From the NCBI GenBank assembly GCA_905182985.1, contig CAJJDN010000036.1:436982-500981 (forward strand): DNA of 64,000 nucleotides, read 5' to 3'. The notes beneath the pieces are model-generated. The model did no database searches. It saw only the letters and a program-made list of their open reading frames with translations, and was not told where the DNA came from. A program made the translations under genes and the position numbers. Numbering within the stretch: the first letter of the stretch is position 1; each line of letters opens with the position of its first letter. Below, in pieces: positions 34,583 through 47,741 of the stretch. Origin of the DNA: Paramecium sonneborni. Lineage: Eukaryota > Ciliophora > Oligohymenophorea > Peniculida > Parameciidae.

Positions 34583-35776
34583 ATTTAATATGTAGTAATG
34601 CCTTAAATGTGGATAAATGAATATTAATACAAAGTAACAATGAGAGAAAATTCAGATGCCTTATTTGATTAATTATTCACATGGAGAAATTAAGATTAAA
34701 AATATAGAGCTACTTTTATAGTATTTCATACATAAACTGAATAAGTAATATTAATTATATAAAAGGCGATTTAAATAGTAGATTCGTTTTTGATGATATA
34801 TAATTTATATAATCCTGTTATTGTTGAAAATCAATCATTATAATCAAATAACATAAACGATGAAGATATGGATGAAGATTAAAAAATGCTTTAATGAAAT
34901 CATTCACTCATGATATAATCATCATTAATATTTATTAAAACTTAATTAAGATCAATTACATCATTAAAAAATCTTATATTTGAGAATTAAATCACAGCAT
35001 GAGTTCAACCATTTAAATTATTTTCTTATAAGTTTATTTTAAATCTTTTTTTTTTTCTTAAGATTATTATTAAATTATGTTAGTCATATATTTGAATATC
35101 ACTCAAAATATTCAATTTCTGAAATTGTCTTACTGCTAAGTAGTAATTAATACAATAGAAAAGGACTGAAAAAAAGGTTAGAAAAACTTATAAATACTAT
35201 TGACGAATTAGAGAGTTGAAAATAAACTGCGAATGAATTTGGAGGATATGAAATTTATTACATATGTGTTAATATTAATAATAATAATAATAATTAAATT
35301 ATAAGAAACTTTTATTTTTATTTATCAAATAATTTAACAATTAGAGTTATAAGAGTTTTAATGATCTTAAGCATAAGAAGAATCATTTTAATTAAATGAA
35401 GAATAAAATCATATTGATAAAAAGTTCTATAAATTGAAAAAAGATTTGATTTATAGTTTTTTTCATTTTCGCTTTCTAATACATCCATTTAATTATATAA
35501 CTCTAAAATGATAAATCTTAAAAAATACAATCTTAATCGTTTAAATTTTTAGAAATATTATATTTATAGCATATATTTTAACAATTAATAAATGTAAAAT
35601 TGATAGTTATTTAAGAAATAAATATCTTTTTCAAATAAATCAGAAACAAAATTATTATATATTAACTGAAAAAGTTTTTATTATTTATTCTGATTCTTAC
35701 CACTATAACTTAACTTAATTTGATTAATTTGCTCTTTAAAAAATAAATCTACTAAGCTTTAATGTATTTTTAAAAT
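34583..35776. repeat. Exact direct repeat B, copy 2 (1,194 bp)
   Basis: Second copy of 33388-34581. It starts mid-exon, so the gene fragment at its left end (34583-34897) has no start and is not a gene. Confidence 0.9.
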
Positions 35777-36641
35777 AATTTATAGAAGGTTTAATTAAAT
35801 GATTATTATCTTTAAATTAACAATAATTAAGCTTATTAACATAAATTAATAATTAAAATAAGAAAACAATAGAATCCTATCTATTTGAATTAAACTATAT
35901 GTTAATTGTTATTATTATATTTATTCACAATTCAGAAACACAATTTTGATTCTTAATTAACTTAGCTCATTATTTATGTAAGATCTGATCAGTTTCAAGG
36001 TTAAAGTATAAGATAGAATGTATTCATTCAATTTTAGAAGTTGATATTTATAGCAGCTATTACTTTTTAGGTCAATTAATTAAAAATTTCTTTTATATGA
36101 TTCAAAGTATAAAGTAAAATAATAAAATATTTATTATTAATATATTAAATTCTTTTAATAAAATTAAATTAATCTATGTGTGGATAGAATCAATTTTATA
36201 AAAAATCTAGAGAAATACAAATTAGAATATTGTATTTGATTTTTTAAATGAATGAATTGAAATAATTGCTTTGAGATAGAAGAATATAAAACTAAAATTT
36301 TATTATTATCTTATGAAAAACTTCTAAGAGTTATAATGGAAGTTATTTAACAAATTAATAAAATTTGATATAGATGAAATTGAACTGTTTGAGATGTTTA
36401 AAAGAAGAATTTATAAGATTAATTTAGATAATCATAAAATTTTAATAAATATAAGGAAAAATCAGATTTTTTAGTAGTTTAAAGAATATTTTCTAATAGT
36501 TTGTAAATTGAACATTTTATATATTATATAATCAAACAATCAGAAAATTTATAAAAATTACCATCCAATTTGATAAATTTTCAAAGGATAAATAATTAAA
36601 GCTTGGAGAAATCCACCATAAAATGGATAATATTATTAAAA
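35777..36641. other. Upstream region of the Myb-like gene
   Basis: 35777-36170 is A+T-rich with nothing recognised. From about 36330 several plus-strand segments are open (FDIDEIELFEMFKRRIY in one phase, FIYYIIKQSENLQKLPSN in the phase of the Myb-like gene). They may be earlier exons of that gene, but I could not fit introns or a start. Confidence 0.35.
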
Positions 36642-37914
36642 ATGAGACCATAAGTAGGATTGAAAATATAAGGAAAATTAAAGCCATCAGATAAACAACT
36701 AATAGAAATAGTGAATTTACATGGAGGTATCAATTGTACAAGTTGGAGTTAAGTGGCTAGAATTTATGAAAATTAAGTAGGAGTAAGAGTGAGAAAAGCT
36801 TATGAATTAAAGAGACTTTATATATCATTTACTTAATATGATGAATAATTCACAAGAGAATAATTGGTGGAATTATTTGAATCAGCAATTTAAAGTAGAG
36901 GAAATTCAAGAGCAGGAAGTAAGTAATTCGAACAAAGAACAGGAATTCATATTTATATTTCAAGATATACTTCTTATATTAAAGGATGGTTGAGATAAGG
37001 TTTGAAGTATATGAGAGATGTATTTTTGCCATCAAGAAACAAATCATGGGCTTAAAATGAATTTTATTCAAAATGTTAATATATTCCACCAAGATCTGCA
37101 TTTTATATGCTTAAGATTTTAGATTGTGATTTGAAAGACTATTAAGATGATTTTATAATAATGGATTTTTATAAATGTGCTAGTGTTTTCTAGTAATTGC
37201 TTTATTTGTATGCTTTAAATTTCAATATCAAAACTAGAACAGAAGTTTATGGATTATTTAGTCAAATGATAACAAGAAGAATGTATAAAAAAATACATTG
37301 TTATGCACATTATTTTGAAGAACTTAGAAAAATTAATGTGACTAAAATTTGTAAAGATGAATAATTAACATAACATCCTATGTTAGCTAGAACAATTAAG
37401 AAAAATTAAGAATCTTCATTATACAAATTATTATTTTAAGAACATGACTACACAGTTAAATTTAAATTATTTAATGAATCTAATGATTTAGATTAGAATC
37501 AATTTAGTGTATTATTTAAACCATCAAAATTGAAAGAATAATCTAATGAATAAGAAACATTTGTAATGAATTTAGTTGAATTAAAAGAGGAAAATAAAAT
37601 CAAGAGTTAAAAAGTACCAACTGAATTTATAGAAACAAAAAAAAAGATAAAACAGAAAAAGTATTTTCGCGGACATTTTATACGTGATGGAACGTATTCT
37701 TGTTGCAATTAAACAACAAAATAATTTGATTATGATTATGATATATGATAAAGATATTTCTTATAATTAAATATTTACTTTAAATTTATGTATTAGAAAT
37801 ATTAGGTCATCTAATAAATAATTGATAATTATTTGATATTTAGTGAATGAGAGAATACAAAGATGACGGTCTATTTTAATTAATTAATTCCAATTTTTTG
37901 TTTGAATGTAAATA
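36620..37914. repeat. Exact direct repeat C, copy 1 (1,295 bp)
   Basis: Identical to 37916-39210. It contains the whole Myb-like reading frame. Confidence 0.9.
36642..37748 (+). CDS. Myb/SANT-like protein
   Basis: A 369-codon frame from ATG to TGA. The first 120 residues look like two degenerate Myb/SANT-type helical repeats. The first is LKPSDKQLIEIVNLHGGINC followed by TSWSQVARIYENQVGVRVR. The second has FTREQLVELFESAIQSRGN and GIHIYISRYTSYIKGWLR. Typical tryptophans are only partly kept, so the assignment is moderate. The rest is helical with a basic end (KKKIKQKKYFRGHFIRDGT) and a CC pair. The frame is open further upstream, so the true start may lie earlier through an exon I could not define. 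A DNA- or chromatin-binding role is inferred. Confidence 0.6.
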
Positions 37915-37915
37915 N
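37915..37915. other. Assembly gap (single N) between repeat C copies
   Basis: One undetermined base flanked by identical 1,295-bp copies. Confidence 0.95.
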
Positions 37916-39210
37916 AAAATGGATAATATTATTAAAAATGAGACCATAAGTAGGATTGAAAATATAAGGAAAATTAAAGCCATCAGATAAACAACTAATA
38001 GAAATAGTGAATTTACATGGAGGTATCAATTGTACAAGTTGGAGTTAAGTGGCTAGAATTTATGAAAATTAAGTAGGAGTAAGAGTGAGAAAAGCTTATG
38101 AATTAAAGAGACTTTATATATCATTTACTTAATATGATGAATAATTCACAAGAGAATAATTGGTGGAATTATTTGAATCAGCAATTTAAAGTAGAGGAAA
38201 TTCAAGAGCAGGAAGTAAGTAATTCGAACAAAGAACAGGAATTCATATTTATATTTCAAGATATACTTCTTATATTAAAGGATGGTTGAGATAAGGTTTG
38301 AAGTATATGAGAGATGTATTTTTGCCATCAAGAAACAAATCATGGGCTTAAAATGAATTTTATTCAAAATGTTAATATATTCCACCAAGATCTGCATTTT
38401 ATATGCTTAAGATTTTAGATTGTGATTTGAAAGACTATTAAGATGATTTTATAATAATGGATTTTTATAAATGTGCTAGTGTTTTCTAGTAATTGCTTTA
38501 TTTGTATGCTTTAAATTTCAATATCAAAACTAGAACAGAAGTTTATGGATTATTTAGTCAAATGATAACAAGAAGAATGTATAAAAAAATACATTGTTAT
38601 GCACATTATTTTGAAGAACTTAGAAAAATTAATGTGACTAAAATTTGTAAAGATGAATAATTAACATAACATCCTATGTTAGCTAGAACAATTAAGAAAA
38701 ATTAAGAATCTTCATTATACAAATTATTATTTTAAGAACATGACTACACAGTTAAATTTAAATTATTTAATGAATCTAATGATTTAGATTAGAATCAATT
38801 TAGTGTATTATTTAAACCATCAAAATTGAAAGAATAATCTAATGAATAAGAAACATTTGTAATGAATTTAGTTGAATTAAAAGAGGAAAATAAAATCAAG
38901 AGTTAAAAAGTACCAACTGAATTTATAGAAACAAAAAAAAAGATAAAACAGAAAAAGTATTTTCGCGGACATTTTATACGTGATGGAACGTATTCTTGTT
39001 GCAATTAAACAACAAAATAATTTGATTATGATTATGATATATGATAAAGATATTTCTTATAATTAAATATTTACTTTAAATTTATGTATTAGAAATATTA
39101 GGTCATCTAATAAATAATTGATAATTATTTGATATTTAGTGAATGAGAGAATACAAAGATGACGGTCTATTTTAATTAATTAATTCCAATTTTTTGTTTG
39201 AATGTAAATA
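37916..39210. repeat. Exact direct repeat C, copy 2 (1,295 bp)
   Basis: Second copy of 36620-37914. It continues directly into the promoter of the bZIP gene. Confidence 0.9.
37938..39044 (+). other. Duplicate image of the Myb-like frame
   Basis: Base-for-base copy of 36642-37748 lying in repeat C copy 2. It should be treated as the same gene, not as a tandem paralogue, unless reads show otherwise. Confidence 0.8.
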
Positions 39211-39293
39211 ACTATATATGAAGAATATTACGTATGATTTGATAAATTAAAGCAATTGCTCAAATCAAGATTCAAAAATAAATTTAAATAGCT

Positions 39294-40845
39294 ATGAATC
39301 CAATACAATAACTTTACCTCTAAGCAATAATTAAGCATTAGGAATAAGAAAAGGTGAAGTAAGAAGAATAAGTTTAAAAATAAAATAATGAAGTATACTG
39401 TTATAATAAATTATTTAGATTTAGAAATAGCAACAGCTGCTATCATTGATGTCATCATTCTAAGCAAATAATATAATGGAAAAGTAATGATATATATTAA
39501 TTATTTAGAAAAGCTTGGTCTCTAATTGACATTCAAAATAGAGTTACCTAATACTTTTAATAATAAGTGTTGAAAAAATAAGTTGTAACAATAAAAAATT
39601 GCATTGATTATCACTTACCTTATTTTTTGAATGTTTTAGGCAATTTGATCATTCATGGATTGGATTAGATCTAAGGAGAAACTGAACAGATATTATTACT
39701 TAAGACATAATTTATTGCTTAACCGATCAAAATTACAATGAGTAGTTCTTTGTTTTAAACACTTTCTCTATTATTAAGATCTTAACTTGTATTATATGAT
39801 AAAGGTAATATAAATTTGATATCATTTTTTTAGGTACATAATACCTTTCCAAATTTTTATTATTCAGAGATGACTTTTGTGATATTTTCTTTAATACTCT
39901 TTATTAATATTAGATATCATCCAATTAATAAGTGAGTCAATAATTGAGTTTTGCTTAACTTAATTCTATGATTAAAAAATTACCTGAAGATATTTGGGGA
40001 ACCTTTATTTTTAAAATGTTAAGCCAATAACAATAAAAATTAAATAAAGATTAATATTTAGTATAATTCAATCAATACACAGTCTATATGAATAATTTCT
40101 TTAAAAAATCTAATTTGATATTTGATGTTGTAGAAAACTCTGTAAAATAAACTGCTTAAATGCATAATGATTCTATTTTCTAAGAAGTAATACTTTTTTT
40201 AAATATTTATGTAGTATCTTTTGATAATGGGTAGTTTTAAGGCAACTACATAAGATTTCTTAAAAAAAGCTATTAGTGTATATTTTGATGAATAAAATGA
40301 GGAAATAGATTTAAATGAATTCAATATTAGAACTTAAAAAATTCATAAATAAATGAATTGTTCAATTTTATATATTCTACCAATGTTATTATAAATAGAA
40401 AGTCATATGATTGATATGATACAATAGGATAGATATAATGAAAATGTTTAAGTTAAGAACAGTTCTAATTACTATTTAAAAATGATAGAGAAATTGAAAA
40501 ACAAATGTGTGTATAATGGAGAAGATGAATGCAATTGCAAAAAGTGTCAATGTATCAGAAGAAATCGTAATTCTGCTAAGGAATCTTAAAGGAAGAAAAG
40601 AGAAGCTCTTGAAAAGATAGGTCCATTAAAGGATGCATACGAAGAATTGTAGAAGAAAGTATAGAAGATATTTTAAAATTTAGGTTAAAATAATTGAGAA
40701 TGAAAATGAAACTCTTAGATAATTATTAACTGATGTATTTAAACATCCTACTGTTTCATAATTATCACCCGAGTTTATTGAACCATTGACCAAGGTTATT
40801 TAAGATACAGATCCTGTACAACATTCAAGTTCTTATGAATGTTGA
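39294..40845 (+). CDS. bZIP transcription factor
   Basis: Six exons with introns at 39393-39418, 39484-39508, 39805-39833, 40211-40241 and 40659-40683 (26, 25, 29, 31 and 25 nt); exon sums give 472 codons. The C-terminal part is a basic-leucine-zipper. The basic region is RRNRNSAKESQRKKRE near residue 390, and the heptads run LEKIGPLKDAYEELQKK and, after the last intron, IIENENETLRQLL. A preceding Cys cluster (ECNCKKCQC) is unusual. The large N-terminal part is helical and Gln-rich with no known domain. It should bind DNA as a dimer in the nucleus. The start is less sure than the end: an overlapping frame begins at 39222, but it meets TGA before joining. Confidence 0.85.
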
Positions 40846-40971
40846 TTAAATAACTTGTCAACATTAAGTAACAAATTTGAATATCTATATATAACTTTAT
40901 ATGGATGTTAAATAATTTAAATTATTTTCAGATATTTATATTTAAAATAATAAAAAGGAAAGAGCTAAATG

Positions 40972-41984
40972 TCAAATATTTATAAATGATAAAATTAAAT
41001 CGATCAATTACTAGATGTTTTTCTATTAATAATAAAAACAAGACATTTACTTCTCTAGCCGTATTGTTAAACTCTTGAAAGTAGTATAAATTTACTCAAA
41101 TTTATCTGATACTAAATCTAACTATCTTACCAGTTCTTCTGGTTTCGGACATTCCCTGAATTTAATAGTCTTGATTAAAGCAACGGTGAATTCCCTAAAA
41201 TAATTTAGATTAAAACTTAGCTAAGACATGGGCAGCATCAATTTCGATGTTAGAATCTCCCAAACATATAAGATTTGTAAATACATCATTTTCATACTTA
41301 GATCTTATATCTTTAAATGCTTCTATTTTCCATTTACCACAATCTCCAGGAAACATATCTTCATAACCATGACGAGCTGATATTACAACAATCTTTTTAT
41401 CAAAGATGACTTAAAACACCTTATTCATATATCTACTTTAAATTAAATATCTACAATTTGCTACTATACTCAACCCAACCTTAAGCAGCATTTGTTATTA
41501 TAAATACATCTCCTACTTAAGAAGCTCTGTCTAACAATCTACTCTTTATATGTTAATTTTAATTACAGCGCTTTCATTTAATGCAGTCAACTATTCTAAT
41601 ACATCTATTGGCAAATCTACAAATCCATATCCTCCTAAAAATGTTGTGCATAATAATGTATCATCCCAATCAAATATTGTTACTTAATCAAATATATTTA
41701 TTACAAGTTTAATGCTTCTTTTATTATTACATCAATTTATTATTCATTAATTTCTATATATAATTGTTACGAACATCATCATTAGTTCTTATTATATAAT
41801 TTAATTAAAATTCTTTTGTAGTATTCTCTTTCTCTTATTCTTATTTTATTCCTAATCTTTGCAAATAATTTGATCTCCATTGCTTTCCCAAAAGTGAATT
41901 CAAAATATTATCTTAAATCCATGCTTAAGGATTTTGCATCTTATCTTTTTCAACCTTTTCCATTATCGTCAAACTCTAATTCAT
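40972..41984 (-). CDS. HAD-superfamily hydrolase-like protein
   Basis: Five exons with introns at 41683-41704 (22 nt), 41544-41566 (23 nt), 41436-41454 (19 nt) and 41195-41216 (22 nt) give 308 residues. The catalytic D-x-D-x-T motif is seen as TIFDWDDTLL near residue 98, created by the first splice. The second motif (Ser/Thr strand) is DVFIITNAAQGW. The C-terminal acidic loop is NLICLGDSNIEIDAA. All three HAD motifs are therefore present, which fits a magnesium-dependent phosphatase. The N-terminal 90 residues are helical and charged. An in-frame second ATG lies at 41963. The gene is divergent from the USP gene with only 40 bases between starts. Confidence 0.85.
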
Positions 41985-42024
41985 TTTTTATTGAGTTTAT
42001 TAATTAATTTATTTATAACAATAT

Positions 42025-43639
42025 ATGAGTAACTAACAAATTTAAATCGATGAAAATACTATAAATCAATTACAATAAGCAGGATATACTATAAATTAAA
42101 TTCTTTTGGCAATTGAAGCAGTCAATTCTTAAAATGATTTATCATAATTTAATAAATACTTAAAATATGCTTAGAATAATTATGATGAATTATATTCAAT
42201 TGTATATCCTTAATAGAAAACTTTTAAATCAAATTAACCATTTTAGAGCAATAATTCCTCTAATTAAGTAAACTTTTTTTATTTCTAGATTAAGAAATAA
42301 AATTCTACTAAAATTATGACCAGAAATTCTTAGCTTCCTGTTGGTTTGATTAATGGTGGTAATATATGCTACTTTAATTCACTTTTATAGTTAATGTTAC
42401 GTAATCCTATATTTGTCAAGATAATATTTAATTATCAAGTACAATTTTGTAATGATGTAAATTTTTATTATATATATAATAGAAATTTGACAATTTTTTA
42501 AATTCACTATAAAAGTTATTTGCTAATTTACTTCTTTCAAATTCTGTTTGTTATGATGCAAGCGAAGTTCTCTAATTTATGTTTTGGAATTAATAAGATC
42601 TTGAATTAATCGGAAAGTAATAAGATTTTAGAGAATTATGTGAATTATTCCTTCAAAGAGTAGATTAATCTTTAATGGAGAAAAGAAATTCACCTTATTA
42701 ATCTTAACCTATTCTAGAATCTGATTTTTTTTTTAAGAATTAAATACTATAGAAATAATTTTTATTAAGTGATAATTTTTAGAAAAATATTTTGTTTATC
42801 CCTGCAGATCTAAATTTTACTAGTATATACAATACTTTATTTAATGGGTTTGGATAATAATAAAAAGAATTGAAAATTCCAGAAAATCTTTTTTTTTCAA
42901 TTTCAAGATATTCATTCAATAGAAATACTTAAAATGTTGTGAAATTGACTTCAGATTTTACTATACACACTGAAATATATATTGATTTTATACTAAAATA
43001 TATCCCTGAAGTAAATCAGTTATTTTAAAATTTCAATGATAGTAAGAATTATTCTATTGAATCAAATTTAGATTATTAACAATGTAAAAATTAAATTTAT
43101 ATCTAGTTTAAAAATAAATAGACTCATTTTAAGATGTTATTAAATATTATTAAACTATTCAGAACCATAATATGATTTAGTAATTAACATCAGATTTGAA
43201 TTTGTTAAAAATTTAAGATTCATCTTAATTTTCAAAAAAAGAAAGAAATTATAGATGGCTACATTAGTAATTATCATAATTTTGTTTCTAAAAGTATTAC
43301 CTTCATAGTATAGTTGTTCATCTAGGTAATGCAAATAAAGGTCATTATTTTATTTACATTTATAACTTTTCAAAATAAAAATGGTTTTCATATAATGATG
43401 CAATTGTTGAATAAGTATTAGAAGATGATGTTTTAAAAATATCTAAAAACAATGGATATATTGTAACATATATAAGTGAATAACAAAGATAAGCAATTAA
43501 ATAATAGGAAGAAATTATTGATATTATTTAGTAAAACAATTTGTCTTATGAATTGTATGAAACCTTAGAGCTTTAGTAGATGATACCATTTAATTTATTT
43601 TAAGAGATTTATTCACATAATTTAAATCTCATAAATTGA
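42025..43639 (+). CDS. Ubiquitin-specific protease (USP, C19 family)
   Basis: Three exons with introns at 42457-42482 (26 nt) and 43084-43106 (23 nt) give 521 residues. The Cys box is GLINGGNICYFNSLLQ, with catalytic Cys115. The His box is VHLGNANKGHYFIYI, with His near 424, followed by WFSYNDAIV, which supplies the third catalytic residue. The N-terminal about 45 residues (ENTINQLQQAGYTINQILLA) resemble a UBA-type ubiquitin-binding domain. The enzyme removes ubiquitin from proteins. The catalytic core is about 330 residues, compact for the family, with no large insertions and no clear zinc-binding CxxC pairs. Confidence 0.9.
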
Positions 43640-43683
43640 ATGATTATCTTATTTTATGAATATTTAATAGAAATACTAAGAAC

Positions 43684-46600
43684 TCATTATGGAACTTCAA
43701 TTTGTTCTATAGTTTCTTCATCATGTGATGATTTTTTTTGAACTTATTTTGTTTGGCTTTCTTTCTTCTCTAGTTACTTAACAGCACTAAAATCAACTTA
43801 AGTTTTGTCTACGTTTATTTAAATACCTAATTTAAGATTATCATATTTTTTTTACCTTTGTTTTATAAATATGTAATTTTATCATCATAATTAGTTATAT
43901 CTTGTAATTCCTTAAAATTGATAAGAATAACATCTTTGGTAACAAGTTATAATAACTTCTTTAATAAAATGCCTTAACCATTTATTGTTTATCTATCATA
44001 ATTTAGATTATAACCAGTTAGAATAAGAATTGATTGTTAACTAATAATAATAAATAAAAGATAATACCTTTAAGGTAGATACATTTCAATTTGAACATTA
44101 TCTACTTAATGATTGATTTCTACTTAAACTCCTACAGCTTAGAGAAGTTTTTAAACATATTCAGTTGAAAATTGACTTTTCTTTTATGAAGTTGTCATTT
44201 TTTCATCTTTTATTATAGCCTCATGTAATTTGGTTACTTTAGATTCTGGGTAAAGTCTTTTTAATATTTCATAGATTAAAAAAATTCTATTATTCTCTTT
44301 TATTTTAACGTTTTCTAAAGAATCAACTAATTTTTCAATTTCTTCAATAGGTTAATCAGACATAATATAATAATGAATCAATTTAAGAGTCGTTTAATGA
44401 CTGAGATTTTATTTATCAGTCATAGACTTAATTAATTCAACAATTTAAGTTTCATTTATACCTAATTGAATAAGACTTTCTAGAACTTCATTAAAGTAAG
44501 ATTTGTAAATTTAAGGGAATCTATTAATTTTTTCAAGGGTTTTTTAAAATACATCTACTTATTTAAGTTTAGCACTTGTTAAAAGTATCAAGACTTAAAT
44601 TCTCATTTCATTAAAAGTGCTATTGAATTATATTCCATATTATTCTAATAGAGCATTATATATGGTTTGATTTGTGATATGATATTTCTAAAATTTTTCA
44701 ATAATTTTTATTATTTTAATAAGTCCTAATTTAGCACTAAATTAAGCAAATTGATGGCTTAATTCTTTAAGGATTGAAAATTCTTTAGAATTCATAACTA
44801 AATCATAATATTATCTTGGTGTTATTTTTGATGTATGTTTTTTAAGTTGATCTTTGATTTTGTCAATTTCATTTTGTGTTAATTTGAATAATGTACATAA
44901 ATCTAAAAGTTATCTGTATTTCATTTCTTCAGTATCAAGTTAACATTCAGCTTTGATTTTATCACTTAATTAGATAATATTTTCTGGAGGATTTTCTGAT
45001 AATAAACCAAGACCACATAATTATACTTTGAAATATTAATAAGATTTTTCACTATTCAATTAAAGAATAGCCTCTTCAGATGAAAGGAGATTAAAATTGA
45101 TTAAGATTTAAACAAAATTTGTATCTGGATATGGAGTATTAGGATTATTTGTCTTATAAAGTTCAGCTACTTTTTTAACCAATTATTGAATTGATTTACT
45201 TGTGTAACCTGCATTATCAAATCTTTAAACAAAATTGACTATATGATTTAATCTAAATTATGGTTAACTTTAAACAGCTAATAATAAAACTTAACAAACC
45301 CATGATATTTGATCGCTTTTTACTAAACCAAATAGATTTTTATTTGACAAAGTTAAATAATCAACTAATCTAAAAATAGGAATATTCTTTGGTTCTTTTT
45401 AAAACAGCTATAATATAATTGATAATCTATCAGATTCAAACTCATCCTCATCTCCAATAACTTTACTTAAAATTAGTTTAGGTTATAATTTATGATCTAA
45501 TTAATCATTATATTATAATAAAGCCGATCTACATCTAATATTTCTGCAAGAACTTAACAATTCTTTAAGAACTTTAAAGATATCATATTTTTTATTCTTA
45601 AGATCTTCAATGATTTACAAAAATGCTTCCTCCTAAATTTAATTCTTTATTTAAGAATTAAGTCTAATATCAATTGTGATTTTTAATATAGAATGTGGAT
45701 TTGTTTAAACTACTTAATTACATAAGGTTAGGAATTTTTCTACATGTTCTTAGGCATCTCTTTGGGCATAAATTAAATAATGTATAGCATTATTAGTATT
45801 AACTTTTTTACCATCACAAGTGGAAGCATATTAATCAACATATTCTTTCAAATTAATTCCATTCATATATAAATAGTTAAGAATTTTAATATTGGCTTCT
45901 CCACTTTCTTTTAAAGCAGTTGCAAGCTCTTCAAATTTTTTATATCCCAAAAGACTATTACATAATTAATTTATGAGTGGAAGTTCTACTTCTTTTTTGA
46001 TTATCCTTTATGTCAATTCTTCAATTACTTTTTTAATTAAATCTTAAGGTTATTTCTAATTTGGATAGTTTTATATTCTATCAATTAGAATTACAAGGAA
46101 TTTAGATGATAAATTATTTGGATTCTATTCAATAGTTGTTATAATCATTTCTCTTAATTCTTTGATTAGATCTTGGTCAAAATATTTAGGTAAATGAGAA
46201 TAAGCTTTAAAGATATTTAAGACAGAATCTTCTTGTAATAATTCAATTTTTTATAATAGTAAATCTTTAACTTATTTCAACAACTTTGGAAGTGAAAATT
46301 TTGGTGATAAATTTTAAAATTGTATTTCAGATAAACATTTGAAAAGTTAAGATTTCTAAATATTAAATAATAAAATTTTACTTATTCAATATCCAATTCT
46401 TCCAAAAGACCCTCAACTACTTTAACAGCATTATTAAGAACTAAAATATCATTTTTTGAAATTGAACAAAAATTAACTTTTACTACAAGTGAACTAAACA
46501 ATTGGATGATCAAAAATGGTGAAAGTTACTTTGTAGTAAGAAGTTATTCAGAAATTTATTTAGCTAATTAATCATTAGAATGATTAAGCATAGATAAATC

Positions 46601-47022
46601 ATAATATACATTACACATATTTCTGAATGAGAACATTTGATTCTCTGACATTTATTGTATTCTTTAAAATAACTTTATTTGAGCTTATGATGAGAAATTT
46701 GTTTGAATTCTATTTTGTCTAAATTTCCTCAACCAAAATAAGACATCAATTACATCTAAATTATTTAATCACTAATACCATATTCAGACAATTAATCTAC
46801 AATGTCATTCAATTTACTAGTTAATTCTGAATAATTGTTATCACGTCCCAATTATCTACTATATCTACCCAACATTCTCAATGATAAAACTACATGCTCT
46901 TGTTTAAAGATATCTTTATTTTGTTAAAATATTTGTAGGATGGATGCAGGACTATCAGCACTGCTTAATTTTTATACCAATGATTCATAAGTAGCAAATC
47001 CAAATCTAATGATTCTATTCAT
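43684..47022 (-). CDS. Large helical-repeat protein with C-terminal RAP-like domain
   Basis: Five exons (introns 46756-46778, 46356-46381, 44041-44067, 43827-43855; 23, 26, 27 and 29 nt) sum to exactly 1,078 codons. The body is a long array of helical segments, beginning RIIRFGFATYESLVQKL and LSLRMLGRYSRQLGRD. This style is reminiscent of FAST-kinase-like and related organellar RNA-binding proteins. Near the C-terminus (about residues 955-1035) lies a RAP-like pattern: a helix, VGVQVEINHQVDNVQIEMY, then LTGYNLNYDRQTINGQGILL, VTKDVILINFKEL. RAP proteins act mainly on mitochondrial RNA; that role is inferred. A charged Lys/Glu tail follows. The convergent USP gene ends 44 bases away. Confidence 0.7.
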
Positions 47023-47057
47023 CCAGAATTAAAAATTTAATTTTTAAAAATCAAATA

Positions 47058-47741
47058 TCAAATTTAGAACTTTATTAATATCTCATGATTGTTTTAAATT
47101 ATCTATGGATTTTATCCTTCTTTAGGAATTTATGATAATTAACATTTACATCGGAAGATAAAACATTGATCTTATGATTCTCCATAGCCTATAAATTCAA
47201 TATCCTTGACTTTCCTTTAATATTCAACTTGCATATTATTCATATTCTGAGTAAATTTTAAATGAACAATTTCTAATTTATATTATTAACTAACTTCAGG
47301 TTTGCACTTATATTAGTTTAATATTTTACTTCAATGATAACTAACTATTTGTTCTACCTTAATTAATCCAATTATAATGTTAATTCCTAGTTTGTGAATT
47401 ATAACTCTATGCATTTATCCTTAAGGTTTTATGAAATTTCAATATTATTTTGTGACTCTTTTTATGAATTTCTATTAGAAATATTAATAGTTTTAAAGAT
47501 ACCTTAGAACTAATAATTCTTTATTTTATTGATCCACCTAAATTTATAAGTCTTATATCTTTGAACCCATCTCTTTTTTTTCATTTTACAGTCTCAAGCA
47601 TGTTTAAATATGAGTTTCCTTAGTCTATTATAATTCTTATTTTAATCTCATATTTTCTTCTTAAAGACTCTATAAAAGTGCTGGGTTTTAAGATTGAGTA
47701 TGAAAATTAAGTTGATTTAGGGAAGCCTATCCATTATTCAT
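47058..47741 (-). CDS. Coiled-coil protein (209 aa)
   Basis: Three exons with introns at 47472-47502 (31 nt) and 47307-47329 (23 nt); 210 codons in all. A strong heptad pattern lies at residues 25-125 (LLQSLQEENMRLKQELQQ, NEKKEMGSKIQDLQ, ELTLQLDQLRQNKQL). A more globular end follows with FIFRCKCQLSQIPKEG. No family is recognised. Its start is 15 bases from the start of the divergent syntaxin gene. Confidence 0.75.

Noticed and set aside
37938..39044. Recent tandem paralogue of the Myb-like gene
   Set aside because: It is identical in every base and begins and ends at an N-marked joint, like three other sites in the window.
39419..39480. In-frame TGA between CYH and CHH near the start of the bZIP gene, as if selenocysteine
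   Set aside because: Two small introns (39393-39418 and 39484-39508) remove the phase that contains the TGA and give an exact exon sum.
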